From Streptomyces genisteinicus (GTDB taxonomy: Bacteria > Actinomycetota > Actinomycetes > Streptomycetales > Streptomycetaceae), in contig NZ_CP060825.1 of assembly GCF_014489615.1 (NCBI RefSeq), forward strand, positions 916,001 to 980,000: a DNA stretch of 64,000 nt. Direction: 5' to 3'. Of this stretch, positions 8,586 to 16,736 are shown piece by piece. Below the pieces are notes generated by a model that did no database searches, was not told where the DNA came from, and saw nothing but the letters and a program-made list of their open reading frames with translations. Each line of letters begins with the position of its first letter. Positions within the stretch are counted from its first letter, which is position 1. Both the position numbers and the translations under genes were made by a program.

Positions 8586-9414
8586 GGGTCCGCCCGTCGC
8601 GCACCGCGTCGAGGAAGGCGTGCACGGCCTGCTCGATGCCGCGCTGCCTGGCGACGGGCACCCAGTCGCCGCGCCGCCGCACGCTCGGCTGGCCCTTGTG
8701 GTCCACGACCTCGGCGAGGTTGCGCACCTCTCGCTTGGCGTCCTGGCCCGACACCTCCAGGATCTCCTCGGTGGAGCCGCTCATCCGGTTCATCGTGCCG
8801 AGGGCGGTGAAGCCGTCGCCGGAGAGCTGGAGGACGACGTGGTGCATCAGTCCGCCGGCGATGCGGGCCCGGACGTCGGTGTGCTCGACGGGCCCGGGGG
8901 CGAGGAACCGCAGGGTGTCGACGACGTGGATGAAGTCGTCGAGGACGAGGGTGCGCGGGTCCTCGGGGAGGCCCACGCGGTTCTTCTGCATGAGGATCAG
9001 GTCGCGCGGGTGCTCCAGGCACTGGGCGTAGCCGGGGGCGAAGCGGCGGTTGAAGCCGACGGCCAGGCTGGTGTCCCGCTCCTCGGCCAGGGCGACGAGG
9101 CGCTCGGAGGCGGCGAGTTCGTAGGCGAGCGGCTTGTCGACGTAGGTGGCGACGCCGGCGTCGAGGAGACGGGTGACGATCTCGGCGTGCGCCGCGGTCG
9201 AGGCGTGCACGAACGCGGCGTCGACACCCGCGCCGAGCAGACCGTCGAGGTCCGTGTGGCGGCGTGCGGCGGGCACGTGGTGGGTCTCGCCCACCCGCTC
9301 CAGGGTCTGGGGGGTGCGGGTCTGGAGGTGGAGTTCGACTCCGGGCAGGGCGGTCAGGACGGGGAGGTACGCCTTCTGCGCGATGTCGCCGAGCCCGATG
9401 CAGCCGACCTTCAC
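8506..9414 (-). CDS. Gfo/Idh/MocA family oxidoreductase
   Basis: A 302-residue NAD(P)-dependent sugar-type dehydrogenase. Its N-terminal Rossmann fold starts with VKVGCIGLGDIAQKAYLP (GxGxxA), the conserved lysine is in YVDKPLAYE near 92-100 (equivalent to the family EKP), and the substrate domain follows (FNRRFAPGY, then DDFIHVVDTLRFL). Substrate unknown. The GTG at 9414 has GGAGA just upstream; the frame extends about 60 codons further but only as low-complexity Arg-rich sequence. Its 3' end overlaps the convergent lnt gene by 80 bp. Confidence 0.88.
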   Translation of the reverse strand: MKVGCIGLGDIAQKAYLPVLTALPGVELHLQTRTPQTLERVGETHHVPAARRHTDLDGLLGAGVDAAFVHASTAAHAEIVTRLLDAGVATYVDKPLAYELAASERLVALAEERDTSLAVGFNRRFAPGYAQCLEHPRDLILMQKNRVGLPEDPRTLVLDDFIHVVDTLRFLAPGPVEHTDVRARIAGGLMHHVVLQLSGDGFTALGTMNRMSGSTEEILEVSGQDAKREVRNLAEVVDHKGQPSVRRRGDWVPVARQRGIEQAVHAFLDAVRDGRTLSAQDALRTHELCERIVLRALEQAGG

Positions 9415-9498
9415 GGGGTCTCCATTCGATGCGTGCCGGCGCCGGGGCGCGGGCGTCGTCCGTGCCGGGACCGCGGGGCGGTGCCGGCGCCTTGCGGA

Positions 9499-9521
9499 CC
9501 CGGCGCCGCGGCGGCGCCGGG
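9499..9521 (-). terminator. terminator hairpin after the flavin monooxygenase gene
   Basis: Perfect 10-bp GC stem (9499-9508 with 9512-9521), 3-nt loop, 24 bases downstream of the stop at 9545 on the minus strand and before the next leftward gene. Confidence 0.6.
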
Positions 9522-9544
9522 CGGGGACGGTGCCGGTGGTGGCG

Positions 9545-10771
9545 TCAGTGCCGTGCCGGCCCTCCGTCGTGCACGCCGTGTGCCCCGGCAGCATACGTGC
9601 GCTGCGGCGGACGCCAGTCGGCGATGCCGTCGAAGGTGCGCAGGACCAGGCCCGGTCCGAGGCGCGAGGCGGTGGCCATGAGGGTGTCGCGGACGGCGAC
9701 CGCGGGGGTGCTGCGCAGGGCCATCAACCGGGCCACCCGGGCCGACTTGCGGACGACGGAGGCGGTGCGGGGCAGGCGCGCGGCGCTGTGGGCGGCGAGG
9801 CCGGTGCCGAGGTCGCCGCCGGGGGGCGCGTGGTGGGCGAGGACGACGGCGTCCTCGATGGCCTGGTTGCCGCCCTGGCCGAGGCAGGGTGCCATGGCGT
9901 GGGCCGCGTCGCCGATCAGGACGGTGCGGCCGCGGTGGTGGGCGGGGAGCGGGTCGATCATGTGGTGGACGTCGTTGCGCAGGACGACGCCGGGCGCGGC
10001 GGCGATGACGGCCGGGACGGGATCGTGCCAGTCGCCGAACCGGCGCAGCAGTTCGGCCTGTTCGTCGGCGACGCCGGAGCCCTCGGGCGCGACAGCGGCC
10101 GCGTAGGCGTAGACACGGCCGTCGGCGAGCGGCTGGGTGCCCCACAGGGAGCCGGGGCCCCAGGTCTCGTGGGGCTCGAACGGGGCGTCGGGGGCGGGGA
10201 CCACGACGCGCCAGGTGGTGAAGCCGGCGTAGCGGGGTCCGGGGTGGGCGGGGAAGAGCGCGCGGCGGACGCCGGAGTGGATGCCGTCGGCGCCGACGAC
10301 GAGCGCTGCCTCGATGTCGCCTTCCGGGGTGGTGACGCGGGCGGGGGCGCCGCCGGCGGTGCCGGGGTCGGCGAGTTCGCCGGGGCAGCCGGTGCGGACG
10401 GCGCCGTCGGGCAGGCGGGCGGCGATGCGCTCGATCAGGGTGGACCGGTGCACCAGGACGAGGGGTCCGCCGAAGCGCTCGGCCGCGGCGGTGGCGTCGG
10501 TGCGCGAGAGCCAGCGTCCGGCGGGGGTGCGCATGCCGCCCGCGCCCTGCCATGCGGCGAGGGAGCGGATCTCGTCGCCGAGGCCGATGACGTCGAGCGC
10601 GCGCTGGGAGTTGGGGGCGAGGCCGATGCCGGCGCCGACGGGCCGCAGCGAGGGGGCCCGTTCCAGCACGGTGACGTCCCAGCCCCGCTGGTGCAGGGCG
10701 ACCGCCGCGGTGAGACCGCCGATTCCGCTGCCGACGACGACGGCGCGTGAGGCCGCGCTGGATCCGGGCAT
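9545..10771 (-). CDS. FAD-dependent monooxygenase (salicylate hydroxylase/PHBH-like)
   Basis: A 408-residue group A flavoprotein hydroxylase. The FAD-binding GxGxxG is GSGIGG (14-19) after a beta strand and is followed by a typical ERAP helix cap; the DG motif is GADGIHSGVR near 160; the FAD ribose-binding GD motif is GDAAHAMAPCLGQGGNQAIEDA near 288. It probably hydroxylates an aromatic substrate with NAD(P)H and O2; the substrate is not evident. It is transcribed divergently from a TetR regulator across a gap with two identical palindromes, so repression relieved by the substrate or a related aromatic is likely. The start has GAGGAG upstream. Confidence 0.92.
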   Translation of the reverse strand: MPGSSAASRAVVVGSGIGGLTAAVALHQRGWDVTVLERAPSLRPVGAGIGLAPNSQRALDVIGLGDEIRSLAAWQGAGGMRTPAGRWLSRTDATAAAERFGGPLVLVHRSTLIERIAARLPDGAVRTGCPGELADPGTAGGAPARVTTPEGDIEAALVVGADGIHSGVRRALFPAHPGPRYAGFTTWRVVVPAPDAPFEPHETWGPGSLWGTQPLADGRVYAYAAAVAPEGSGVADEQAELLRRFGDWHDPVPAVIAAAPGVVLRNDVHHMIDPLPAHHRGRTVLIGDAAHAMAPCLGQGGNQAIEDAVVLAHHAPPGGDLGTGLAAHSAARLPRTASVVRKSARVARLMALRSTPAVAVRDTLMATASRLGPGLVLRTFDGIADWRPPQRTYAAGAHGVHDGGPARH

Positions 10772-10791
10772 GGCTGCTCCTCGACCGGTTG

Positions 10792-10805
10792 ACTACACCT
10801 GTAGT
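10792..10805. promoter_or_regulatory. operator 1, palindrome ACTACA-cc-TGTAGT
   Basis: Perfect 6+6 bp dyad with a 2-bp centre, 21 bp upstream of the monooxygenase start. It is identical in its arms to a second site 28 bp away. It is likely bound by the TetR-family protein encoded next door. Confidence 0.75.
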
Positions 10806-10819
10806 GACCCACTCACGGT

Positions 10820-10833
10820 ACTACATTTGTAGT
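10820..10833. promoter_or_regulatory. operator 2, palindrome ACTACA-tt-TGTAGT
   Basis: Perfect dyad with the same arms as operator 1, centred 28 bp (nearly three helical turns) from it. It overlaps where the -35 of the tetR promoter should be, which suggests autorepression. Confidence 0.75.
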
Positions 10834-10841
10834 GATCGCGG

Positions 10842-10847
10842 TAGATT
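10842..10847 (+). promoter_or_regulatory. -10 box of the tetR gene, leaderless
   Basis: TAGATT ends 6 bp before the ATG at 10854. No ribosome binding site is present. Confidence 0.6.
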
Positions 10848-10853
10848 GGCCGC

Positions 10854-11504
10854 ATGCCCGCACGCACCGCCCCGCACCCCACCGGCGCCGCCCGCGCCGG
10901 GCTCGTCGCCGACACGGCCCTCGCCCTGCTCGCCGAGCGCGGCATGCGGGGTCTGACCCACCGCGCGGTCGACGAGGCGGCCGGCCTCCCCCAGGGATCG
11001 ACCTCCAACCACGCGCGCACCCGGCTCGCCCTGCTCCAGGCCACCGTGCGCCGGCTCGCCGAACGCGAGGCGGCCGTGCTCACGATCGACGAGATGCCCG
11101 CACCGTCCGGCGGACGGCCCCCGCTCGTCGACGCCATGGCACTCACCCTCCACCGGTACCTCACCCGGCATCCGGCACTGCTCGTCGCCCGCTACGAACT
11201 GGCCCTGGAGGCCCGCCGCCGGCCCGAGCTGCGGGAGTTCTACGACACCGCCGGCGCGCGCTTCCGCGAGCCGCTGGCCGCCCTGATGAGGGCCTGCGGC
11301 TCGGCGGATCCCGAGCGCCACACACTGTCGCTGGTCGCCTGGTGCGAGGGGCTGATGCTCTCCTGCGCCATCGGCTCGTACCACCGGGCGGTTCCCTCAC
11401 CGGAGGCACTGCGCACCGGTCTCGACGAGCTGCTGCGCGGAATGCTGGGCACGGGCCCGAGGGACGCGCCCGAGGAAGCGCCGGAGGAAGCGCGGGAGGA
11501 ATAA
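10854..11504 (+). CDS. TetR family transcriptional regulator
   Basis: A 216-residue regulator. The N-terminal helix-turn-helix spans about 12-58 (TALALLAERGMRGLTHRAVDEAAGLPQGSTSNHARTR), in the style of Streptomyces TetR proteins that end the recognition helix in 'GSTSNH'. A C-terminal ligand and dimer domain follows, ending in an acidic repetitive tail (PEEAPEEAREE). It is divergent from the flavin monooxygenase gene with two ACTACAnnTGTAGT palindromes between them, so it very probably represses both. A DinB-fold gene follows after 40 bp and might be co-transcribed. Confidence 0.93.
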   Translation: MPARTAPHPTGAARAGLVADTALALLAERGMRGLTHRAVDEAAGLPQGSTSNHARTRLALLQATVRRLAEREAAVLTIDEMPAPSGGRPPLVDAMALTLHRYLTRHPALLVARYELALEARRRPELREFYDTAGARFREPLAALMRACGSADPERHTLSLVAWCEGLMLSCAIGSYHRAVPSPEALRTGLDELLRGMLGTGPRDAPEEAPEEAREE

Positions 11505-11544
11505 CCGCTGGCCGCCGCCGTCGCGGCTCGACCAGGATGGCGCC

Positions 11545-12069
11545 ATGACAACCGATGAGCGCACCGACCCCCGCACCGACCCCCGCACCGACGCCGGCGA
11601 GCGCGAGACGCTGACCGCCTTCCTGGACTACCACCGGGAGACGCTGCTGATGAAGTGCGCGGATCTGACCGACGAGCAACTGCGCACCCCGGCGGTCGCG
11701 CCGTCCACGCTGACCCTGATGGGGCTCGTACGCCACATCGCCGACGTGGAGCGGTGGTGGTTCCGCACGGTCCTGGCCGGCGAGGAGATCGAACCGCTCT
11801 ACTACTCCGAGAAGGATCCGGACGGGGACTTCCGCACCACCGCGTCGACGACCTGGGACGCGACGCTCGCCGACTGGCGCGCGGAGGTGGCGGCGGCCCG
11901 CGAGGTGACGGCGGCGCGCGGGCTCGACGACCTCGGCGTCCGGCCGTCGCGCTCGGGTGAGCCGTTCAACCTGCGCTGGGTGCTCACCCACATGATCGAG
12001 GAGTACGCACGGCACAACGGCCACGCCGACCTGTTGCGCGAGGCGATCGACGGTGTGACCGGCGAATGA
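11545..12069 (+). CDS. DinB-fold (DUF664) protein
   Basis: A 174-residue four-helix-bundle protein of the DinB/DUF664 type. These include mycothiol- or bacillithiol-dependent enzymes of poorly defined substrate, and three histidines or carboxylates usually bind a metal. Visible family features are RHIADVERWWFR near 56-67 and EEYARHNGHADLLREA near 152-167, which supply the expected histidines. The first ~20 residues contain a short repeat (TDPR TDPR TDAG) encoded by a 12-bp tandem repeat. It is immediately downstream of tetR on the same strand. Confidence 0.85.
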   Translation: MTTDERTDPRTDPRTDAGERETLTAFLDYHRETLLMKCADLTDEQLRTPAVAPSTLTLMGLVRHIADVERWWFRTVLAGEEIEPLYYSEKDPDGDFRTTASTTWDATLADWRAEVAAAREVTAARGLDDLGVRPSRSGEPFNLRWVLTHMIEEYARHNGHADLLREAIDGVTGE

Positions 12070-12168
12070 GCCACCCACGGCGGGTCGGCCGAAAAGCGCG
12101 TCACCCGTGCGTGCCATTCGCGTCCGTACGGACCGGCAACCCGCCGCCCGCCCAGCAGAGTTGCGCGG

Positions 12169-12630
12169 GTGCAGCGAACGAAGACGACAGCAGGGACGAT
12201 CCTGACCGTGCTCGCGGCGTGGGCGACCGCGGGCTGTGTGTCGGTGCCCGCAGGACCGCCGCCCTCCCCCGCACCGGCGCCCGCCTCCCCCGCACCGCGG
12301 CAGGCGGCCGGTCCGCAGATCCTCCCCGGCCCCGCCCGTCAGGCCCTGGAAGCCGCCCTGCCCGAGCCCGCGGCAGTACCGGCGGGCCGTCCCGGGCGCC
12401 CCGCGGCGGCCGGGCGCACCACCTCTCCGGCCGCCGCCGGACAGAGCACCGCACCCCCGCGTTCCACGCCGCCCGAGCGGGCGGCACCGGCACCGCCGCA
12501 CCTGCCACACGTACCCGGCCTGCGGCTCCCGCGGGGGCGCGAGGACGTGTGCGGGCTCGGCGAGTCCCTCGGGGGCCTGCGCCCCGGCAGCGCCGAGGCC
12601 CGTGCCTGCCGCGAAGGACACGTCCGGTGA
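12169..12630 (+). CDS. putative lipoprotein, Pro/Ala-rich
   Basis: A 153-residue secreted lipoprotein beginning at a GTG. A short basic N-terminus (QRTK), a hydrophobic stretch and a lipobox ATAGC with Cys at about 23 are visible. The middle is Pro/Ala-rich and probably disordered, spanning the cell wall. The C-terminal ~30 residues have two cysteines spaced by about 20 residues (DVCGLGESLGGL, then ARACREGH); I recall the same short motif at the end of other Streptomyces secreted proteins. Function unknown. Confidence 0.7.
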   Translation: MQRTKTTAGTILTVLAAWATAGCVSVPAGPPPSPAPAPASPAPRQAAGPQILPGPARQALEAALPEPAAVPAGRPGRPAAAGRTTSPAAAGQSTAPPRSTPPERAAPAPPHLPHVPGLRLPRGREDVCGLGESLGGLRPGSAEARACREGHVR

Positions 12631-12761
12631 ACGCGGCCGGCGGGACGCGGCCCCGGCCGGGCGGGGCGCACCGGGACGGCGACGCCGCCCGTCGGGCCCG
12701 GGAGGGCGGGGCCACCGAGGCGGCCCGGCCGGGCGGGCGCCCGCAGGGCCGTCCTCGGCCG

Positions 12762-12881
12762 GGCTGTCCGCCGCGGTGCGGGACGGGGAGCGGCTGTCCG
12801 CTGCCGGGCGAGACGGGAACGGGCTGTCCGCCGCCGGACGGGGCAGAAACCGGCTGTCCGCCGCCGGACAGGACAGGAATC
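12762..12881. repeat. 30-bp tandem repeat, four copies
   Basis: The core gGCTGTCCGCCGCCGG recurs at 12762, 12792, 12822 and 12852, exactly every 30 bp, with the remaining ~14 bp of each unit partly conserved (gacgggaacgg-like). It lies between two convergent genes (ends 12630 and 12889) in a stretch with no convincing gene, although because the period is a multiple of three it is open in several frames. Confidence 0.85.
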
Positions 12882-12888
12882 CGCGGGG

Positions 12889-13350
12889 TCAGGCCGGGCC
12901 GAGGGTGCGGGAGAGGCGGTCGATCGCCGCTCGGACGTCGTGGCCGTACCCGTCGTCCGCCAGGGCGCCGGTCGCCGCGCGCGCCCGGGCCAGGTGGTCC
13001 CGGGCGGCGGCCGGGCGGCTCAGCCTGACGTAGTCGGCGGCCAGGTTCAGGTGGAGCGAGGGGAACAGCGCCCGGACGGCGGGCGTCCCGCCGCCGGTGC
13101 GCTCCACGCCCTCGGCCGCGGCCAGCGCCCTCAGGTCCCAGGCGAGCTCGTCGGCGGGGTCGTCCTGGGCGTCGGCCAGGTAGTGCGCGAGGGTGCACCG
13201 GTCGAGGGCGTCACCGGAGTCGGCGATCTCGGACCAGAGCTCCGCGAGGCGGTTCCGGGCCTCCTCGCGGTCTCCGCCGTGCAGCAGCATGGCCGCCTGT
13301 CCGATGCGGGTCGTCACCGCGTCCGCTGGTGACTGCTGCTGATCCGTCAC
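12889..13350 (-). CDS. TPR-like helical conserved hypothetical protein
   Basis: A 153-residue soluble, all-helical protein with repeated ALxxxxLA patterns resembling tetratricopeptide repeats (REEARNRLAELWSEI; DRCTLAHYLADAQDD; SLHLNLAADYVRLSRPAAARDHLARA). Streptomyces genomes carry many such proteins; a scaffolding role is plausible but the partner is unknown. The GTG at 13350 has GGGAGG at good spacing. A TAGCGT -10-like box sits near 13391-13396. Confidence 0.78.
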   Translation of the reverse strand: MTDQQQSPADAVTTRIGQAAMLLHGGDREEARNRLAELWSEIADSGDALDRCTLAHYLADAQDDPADELAWDLRALAAAEGVERTGGGTPAVRALFPSLHLNLAADYVRLSRPAAARDHLARARAATGALADDGYGHDVRAAIDRLSRTLGPA

Positions 13351-13479
13351 GACGGCCTCCCGCGTCCCGCGGCACCGTGCCGCCGTCCCGACGCTAGCCG
13401 CACGTCAGGGCGATCGCGGACAGGCTCGGGCGGCACGGCCCGAACCTGTCGGCCGGCGGTGTGAACGGGACCCCCGGCG

Positions 13480-14163
13480 TCAGCCGAGATCGGGGATGCG
13501 CCAGTCGATCGGCTCATGGCCCTGGGCCGCGACGGCCGCGTCGATCTGCGTGAACGGGCGGGAGCCGAAGAACTTCTTCGCCGAGAGCGGGGACGGGTGC
13601 GCACCCTTGACGACCGTGTGGCGGGTCTCGTCGATCAGCGGCAGCTTCTTCTGGGCGTAGTTGCCCCAGAGCACGAACACCGCCGGGTCCGGACGCGAGG
13701 CGACCGCCCGGATCACCGCGTCGGTCACCTTCTCCCAGCCCTTGCCCTTGTGCGAGTTGGCCTCGCCCGCGCGGACGGTGAGCACCGCGTTCAGCAGCAG
13801 CACGCCCTGCTCGGCCCAGGGCATCAGATAGCCGTTGTCGGGGACGGGCAGACCCAGCTCCGCCTGCATCTCCTTGTAGATGTTGCGCAGCGAGGGCGGC
13901 GTCTTCACACCGGGCCGCACCGAGAAGCACAGGCCGTGGCCCTGGCCCTCGCCGTGGTACGGGTCCTGGCCCAGGACGAGCACCTTCACCTTGTCGTACG
14001 GGGTGGCCTCCAGCGCGGCGAACACCTCGGAGCGGGGCGGGTACACCGGCCCGTTCGCACGCTCCTTCTCGACGAATTCGGTCAGCTCCGCGAAGTACGG
14101 CTTCTGGAGCTCCTCGCCGAGGACGCCGCGCCAGGACTCGGGCAGCATGTCGGTGTCGGTCAC
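13480..14163 (-). CDS. ung: uracil-DNA glycosylase
   Basis: A 227-residue family 1 UDG that cuts uracil from DNA as the first step of base excision repair. The water-activating motif is GQDPYH (65-70, Asp67), the uracil-binding Asn is N125 in VLLLN, and the DNA-intercalation loop is HPSPLS (189-194). The start GTG at 14163 is preceded by GGAGG. All key residues are present, so the enzyme should be active. Confidence 0.98.
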   Translation of the reverse strand: MTDTDMLPESWRGVLGEELQKPYFAELTEFVEKERANGPVYPPRSEVFAALEATPYDKVKVLVLGQDPYHGEGQGHGLCFSVRPGVKTPPSLRNIYKEMQAELGLPVPDNGYLMPWAEQGVLLLNAVLTVRAGEANSHKGKGWEKVTDAVIRAVASRPDPAVFVLWGNYAQKKLPLIDETRHTVVKGAHPSPLSAKKFFGSRPFTQIDAAVAAQGHEPIDWRIPDLG

Positions 14164-14245
14164 GTCAACAACCTCCGGTGAACGGGCGGTTCCGGGATCC
14201 CGGAGCCGAGATCCCCGAACCTACCCGCCACCACTGACAGCCGGG

Positions 14246-15826
14246 TTACCAGCTCTTCTTCCGGTACAGCTCCCACATCTGCATGATGCTCTGCGGGTCG
14301 AGCGCGTTCTCGTTGCCGCCGATCTCCTCGCTGGCCGCCGTGTACAGCTTGCCCTGCCACAGGGGCAGCAGCCGCACGTCGTCCACGAGGATCTCCTGGG
14401 CCCGCTCGAACTGGCCGGTGACCGCCCCGCGGTCGCTCTCCCGGCGGGACTGGGGCAGCAGCTGCTCGGTGATCTCCGGGCTCTCGTACGGCGTGCCCAG
14501 CACGTTCTTGGCGCCGACGAAGGGGGCGATGAAGTTGTCCGGGTCCGGGAAGTCGGGGAACCATCCGCGGCCGAAGACGGGGTACTCGCCGGCCTGGTAG
14601 CCCGCCTGGAACTCGGTCCAGGGCTTGCCCTCCAGGGTGACCCGGAAGAGGCCGCTGTCCTCCAGCTGGCGCTTGATCTCGGCGAACTCGGGAGCCGTCG
14701 AGGAGCCGTACCGGTCGGTCGTGTACCAGAACTTCAGCGAGACGGGCGCGGTGATGCCGGCGTCCTCGAGGATCTCCTCCGCCTTGGCGGCATTGGGCTC
14801 GCCGAAGCGGTCGTAGAACTCGGTGGTGTGGCCCGCGATGCCCTTGGGGACCATGGAGTACAGCGGCTCGGCGGTGCCCTGGTAGACCTTCTGGACGAGC
14901 GCGCCGCGGTCGATGAGCTGGGCGATCGCGCGGCGCACGGCGAGCTTGCCGGCCTGCGGGTCGTCCGGGTTGAAGACCAGGTAGCGGATGTCGGCGCCGG
15001 TGTTCTCGATGAGCTGGAGGTGGGCGGTCTCCGGCCGGCTCTCCTGGAGCTCGACGACCTCCTCGGCGGTGAGACCGCGGTTGATCGCGTCGATCGTCCG
15101 GTCCTTCAGCGCCTTCATCATGACGTCCGAGTCCTGGTAGTACCGGATCGTGACGGCGTCGTTCCTGACCTTGGCGAAGCCCTTGTACCCCTCGTAGCGG
15201 CTCAGCTCGGCGGTCTTGCCCTTGGCGTACGAGTCGAGGACGTAGGGTCCGGAGCCGGTGAGCTTGCCGTCCCCGCGGAGCTTGTCGGCGGGGTACTGGG
15301 AGGGCGGCACGATCGACATGCCGGGCGTGGCCAGGATGAACGGGAAGGTCGCGTCGGCGGTCTTCAGGCGGAAGGTGACGGTGTCGTCGCCGGAGACGGT
15401 GACGCGGTCCAGGGAGCCGAGGAGACCGCCGGGCCCGCTCTCCGCGTCGATGGTGCGGATGCGGTCGACGGAGTGCTTGACGGCCGTGGCGTCGAGGGCC
15501 TCGCCGTTGGTGAACGTGAGCCCGGAGCGGAGCTTGCACTCGTAGACCTTGTTGGAGGTGTCCGTGAACCGGCACCCCTCGGCCGCGTCCGGCTGCGGGG
15601 TGGCGGACCCGGTCGGGAAGCTCACCAGCGTCTGGAAGACGTTGCGGTAGAGCTCCCAGGAGCCGTCCCAGGCCGCGGCGGGGTCGAGCGTACTCGGCTC
15701 GCTGGTGGTACCGACGGCTATCGTCTGCTCGCCGTCGTCGTCCCCGTCGGAGAAGACACCGCATCCCGCCAGCAGAGATATGGACGCTAGGGCTGCAGCG
15801 GCCTGCAGACAGGTCCGGTAGAACAC
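14246..15826 (-). CDS. ABC transporter substrate-binding lipoprotein, oligopeptide (family 5) type
   Basis: A 526-residue extracellular binding lipoprotein. It has a signal peptide with lipobox LLAGC (Cys about 22), then the SBP_bac_5 fold of OppA/DppA-like proteins (TSEPSTLDPA near the mature start, TNGEALDATAVKHSVDR near 140, then a large lobe to the end). It probably binds a peptide. No permease or ATPase genes are adjacent, so it is either an orphan or works with a transporter elsewhere. The GTG at 15826 lies at a good distance from GAGGAG; another GTG two codons earlier is too close to it. Confidence 0.9.
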   Translation of the reverse strand: MFYRTCLQAAAALASISLLAGCGVFSDGDDDGEQTIAVGTTSEPSTLDPAAAWDGSWELYRNVFQTLVSFPTGSATPQPDAAEGCRFTDTSNKVYECKLRSGLTFTNGEALDATAVKHSVDRIRTIDAESGPGGLLGSLDRVTVSGDDTVTFRLKTADATFPFILATPGMSIVPPSQYPADKLRGDGKLTGSGPYVLDSYAKGKTAELSRYEGYKGFAKVRNDAVTIRYYQDSDVMMKALKDRTIDAINRGLTAEEVVELQESRPETAHLQLIENTGADIRYLVFNPDDPQAGKLAVRRAIAQLIDRGALVQKVYQGTAEPLYSMVPKGIAGHTTEFYDRFGEPNAAKAEEILEDAGITAPVSLKFWYTTDRYGSSTAPEFAEIKRQLEDSGLFRVTLEGKPWTEFQAGYQAGEYPVFGRGWFPDFPDPDNFIAPFVGAKNVLGTPYESPEITEQLLPQSRRESDRGAVTGQFERAQEILVDDVRLLPLWQGKLYTAASEEIGGNENALDPQSIMQMWELYRKKSW

Positions 15827-15926
15827 GTGCACGCTCCTCGTTCAGCCATGGGTCGGCGAACCATACCGCAGCGCCCCGCCGGTCCATCTGACAGGCCGGG
15901 CGGGGCACTTGGATCATTCAAGGACA

Positions 15927-15944
15927 GACCGCTCACAAGCGGTC
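15927..15944 (-). terminator. possible terminator after the SDR pair
   Basis: A 7-bp stem (15927-15933 with 15938-15944) with a CACA loop, starting 14 bases downstream of the SDR stop and followed on the minus strand by a T-rich stretch (tgtccttg). Modest stability. Confidence 0.4.
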
Positions 15945-15957
15945 CGGTGCGGTGGCG

Positions 15958-16719
15958 TCAGTGCACACCCGCGTTGAGGAAGATACCCCCATCGACGACG
16001 AGCGTCTGCCCCGTGATCCAGTCGGATTGCGCGGAGGTGAGGAAGGCCGCCGCCCCGCCGATGTCCTCGGGGACGCCGAGCCGGCCGAGCGGGTAGGCCG
16101 CGGCCGCCTCCGCCTCCCGGCCCTCGTACAGCGCCTCGGCGAACTTGGTCTTGATCACCGCGGGGGCGATGGCGTTGACCCGCACGACCGGCGCGAACTC
16201 GTGCGCCAGCTGGAGGGTCAGGTTGACCATGGCCGCCTTGCTCATGCCGTACGCGCCGATGAAGGGCGACGCGGAGACGCCGGCGACCGACGCGATGTTC
16301 ACGATCGCACCGCCGTTCTCCTTCTGCCACGCCTTCCAGGTCTGCTGCGCGAAGCCCAGCGCGGAGATCACGTTGGTCTCGTAGACCTTGCGCGCCACGT
16401 TCAGGTCGAGCTCGGCCATCGGGCCGAAGACCGGGTTGGTGCCCGCGTTGTTGATCAGGAAGTCCACCCGGCCGAAGGCCTCCATGGTGGCGGCCACGGC
16501 CGCCGCCTGGTGGCCCTCGTCGGCCGCCTTGCCCGGCACCGCGATGGCCCGGTCCGCGCCCAGCCTCTCCACGGCCTCCTTCAGCGCGTCCTCGCCGCGG
16601 CCGGTGATGCACACGCGGTCGCCGCGGGCGACCAGCGCCTCGGCGACGCCGTAGCCGATGCCCCGGCTGCCGCCGGTGATGAGGGCGACCTTGCCGCTGT
16701 CCACGATCTCTCCCGTCAT
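15958..16719 (-). CDS. SDR family oxidoreductase (3-oxoacyl-ACP reductase-like)
   Basis: A 253-residue classical short-chain dehydrogenase. It has the cofactor motif TGGSRGIG, NNAG near 90, catalytic Ser in the NIASVAG strand and YGMSK (Tyr and Lys) near 157-161, and the C-terminal VDGG. It starts 17 bp after the stop of another SDR gene and is certainly co-transcribed with it. S. coelicolor has a similar pair annotated as fabG2/fabG3. A role in acyl or hydroxyacyl-CoA oxidation is as likely as fatty acid synthesis, because the upstream dyad resembles those before beta-oxidation-type genes. Confidence 0.9.
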   Translation of the reverse strand: MTGEIVDSGKVALITGGSRGIGYGVAEALVARGDRVCITGRGEDALKEAVERLGADRAIAVPGKAADEGHQAAAVAATMEAFGRVDFLINNAGTNPVFGPMAELDLNVARKVYETNVISALGFAQQTWKAWQKENGGAIVNIASVAGVSASPFIGAYGMSKAAMVNLTLQLAHEFAPVVRVNAIAPAVIKTKFAEALYEGREAEAAAAYPLGRLGVPEDIGGAAAFLTSAQSDWITGQTLVVDGGIFLNAGVH

Positions 16720-16736
16720 GTCCGCCGTCCTCCGGT

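Noticed and set aside
12762..12881. Possible CRISPR array
   Set aside because: Units follow each other directly without unique spacers, and no cas genes are nearby.
12236..13033. Open frame running through the 30-bp tandem repeats with decapeptide units (RLSAAG-type)
   Set aside because: It overlaps the lipoprotein gene and the TPR-like gene in other frames, and the repeats lie between genes. Periodicity in a multiple of three makes frames stay open by chance.
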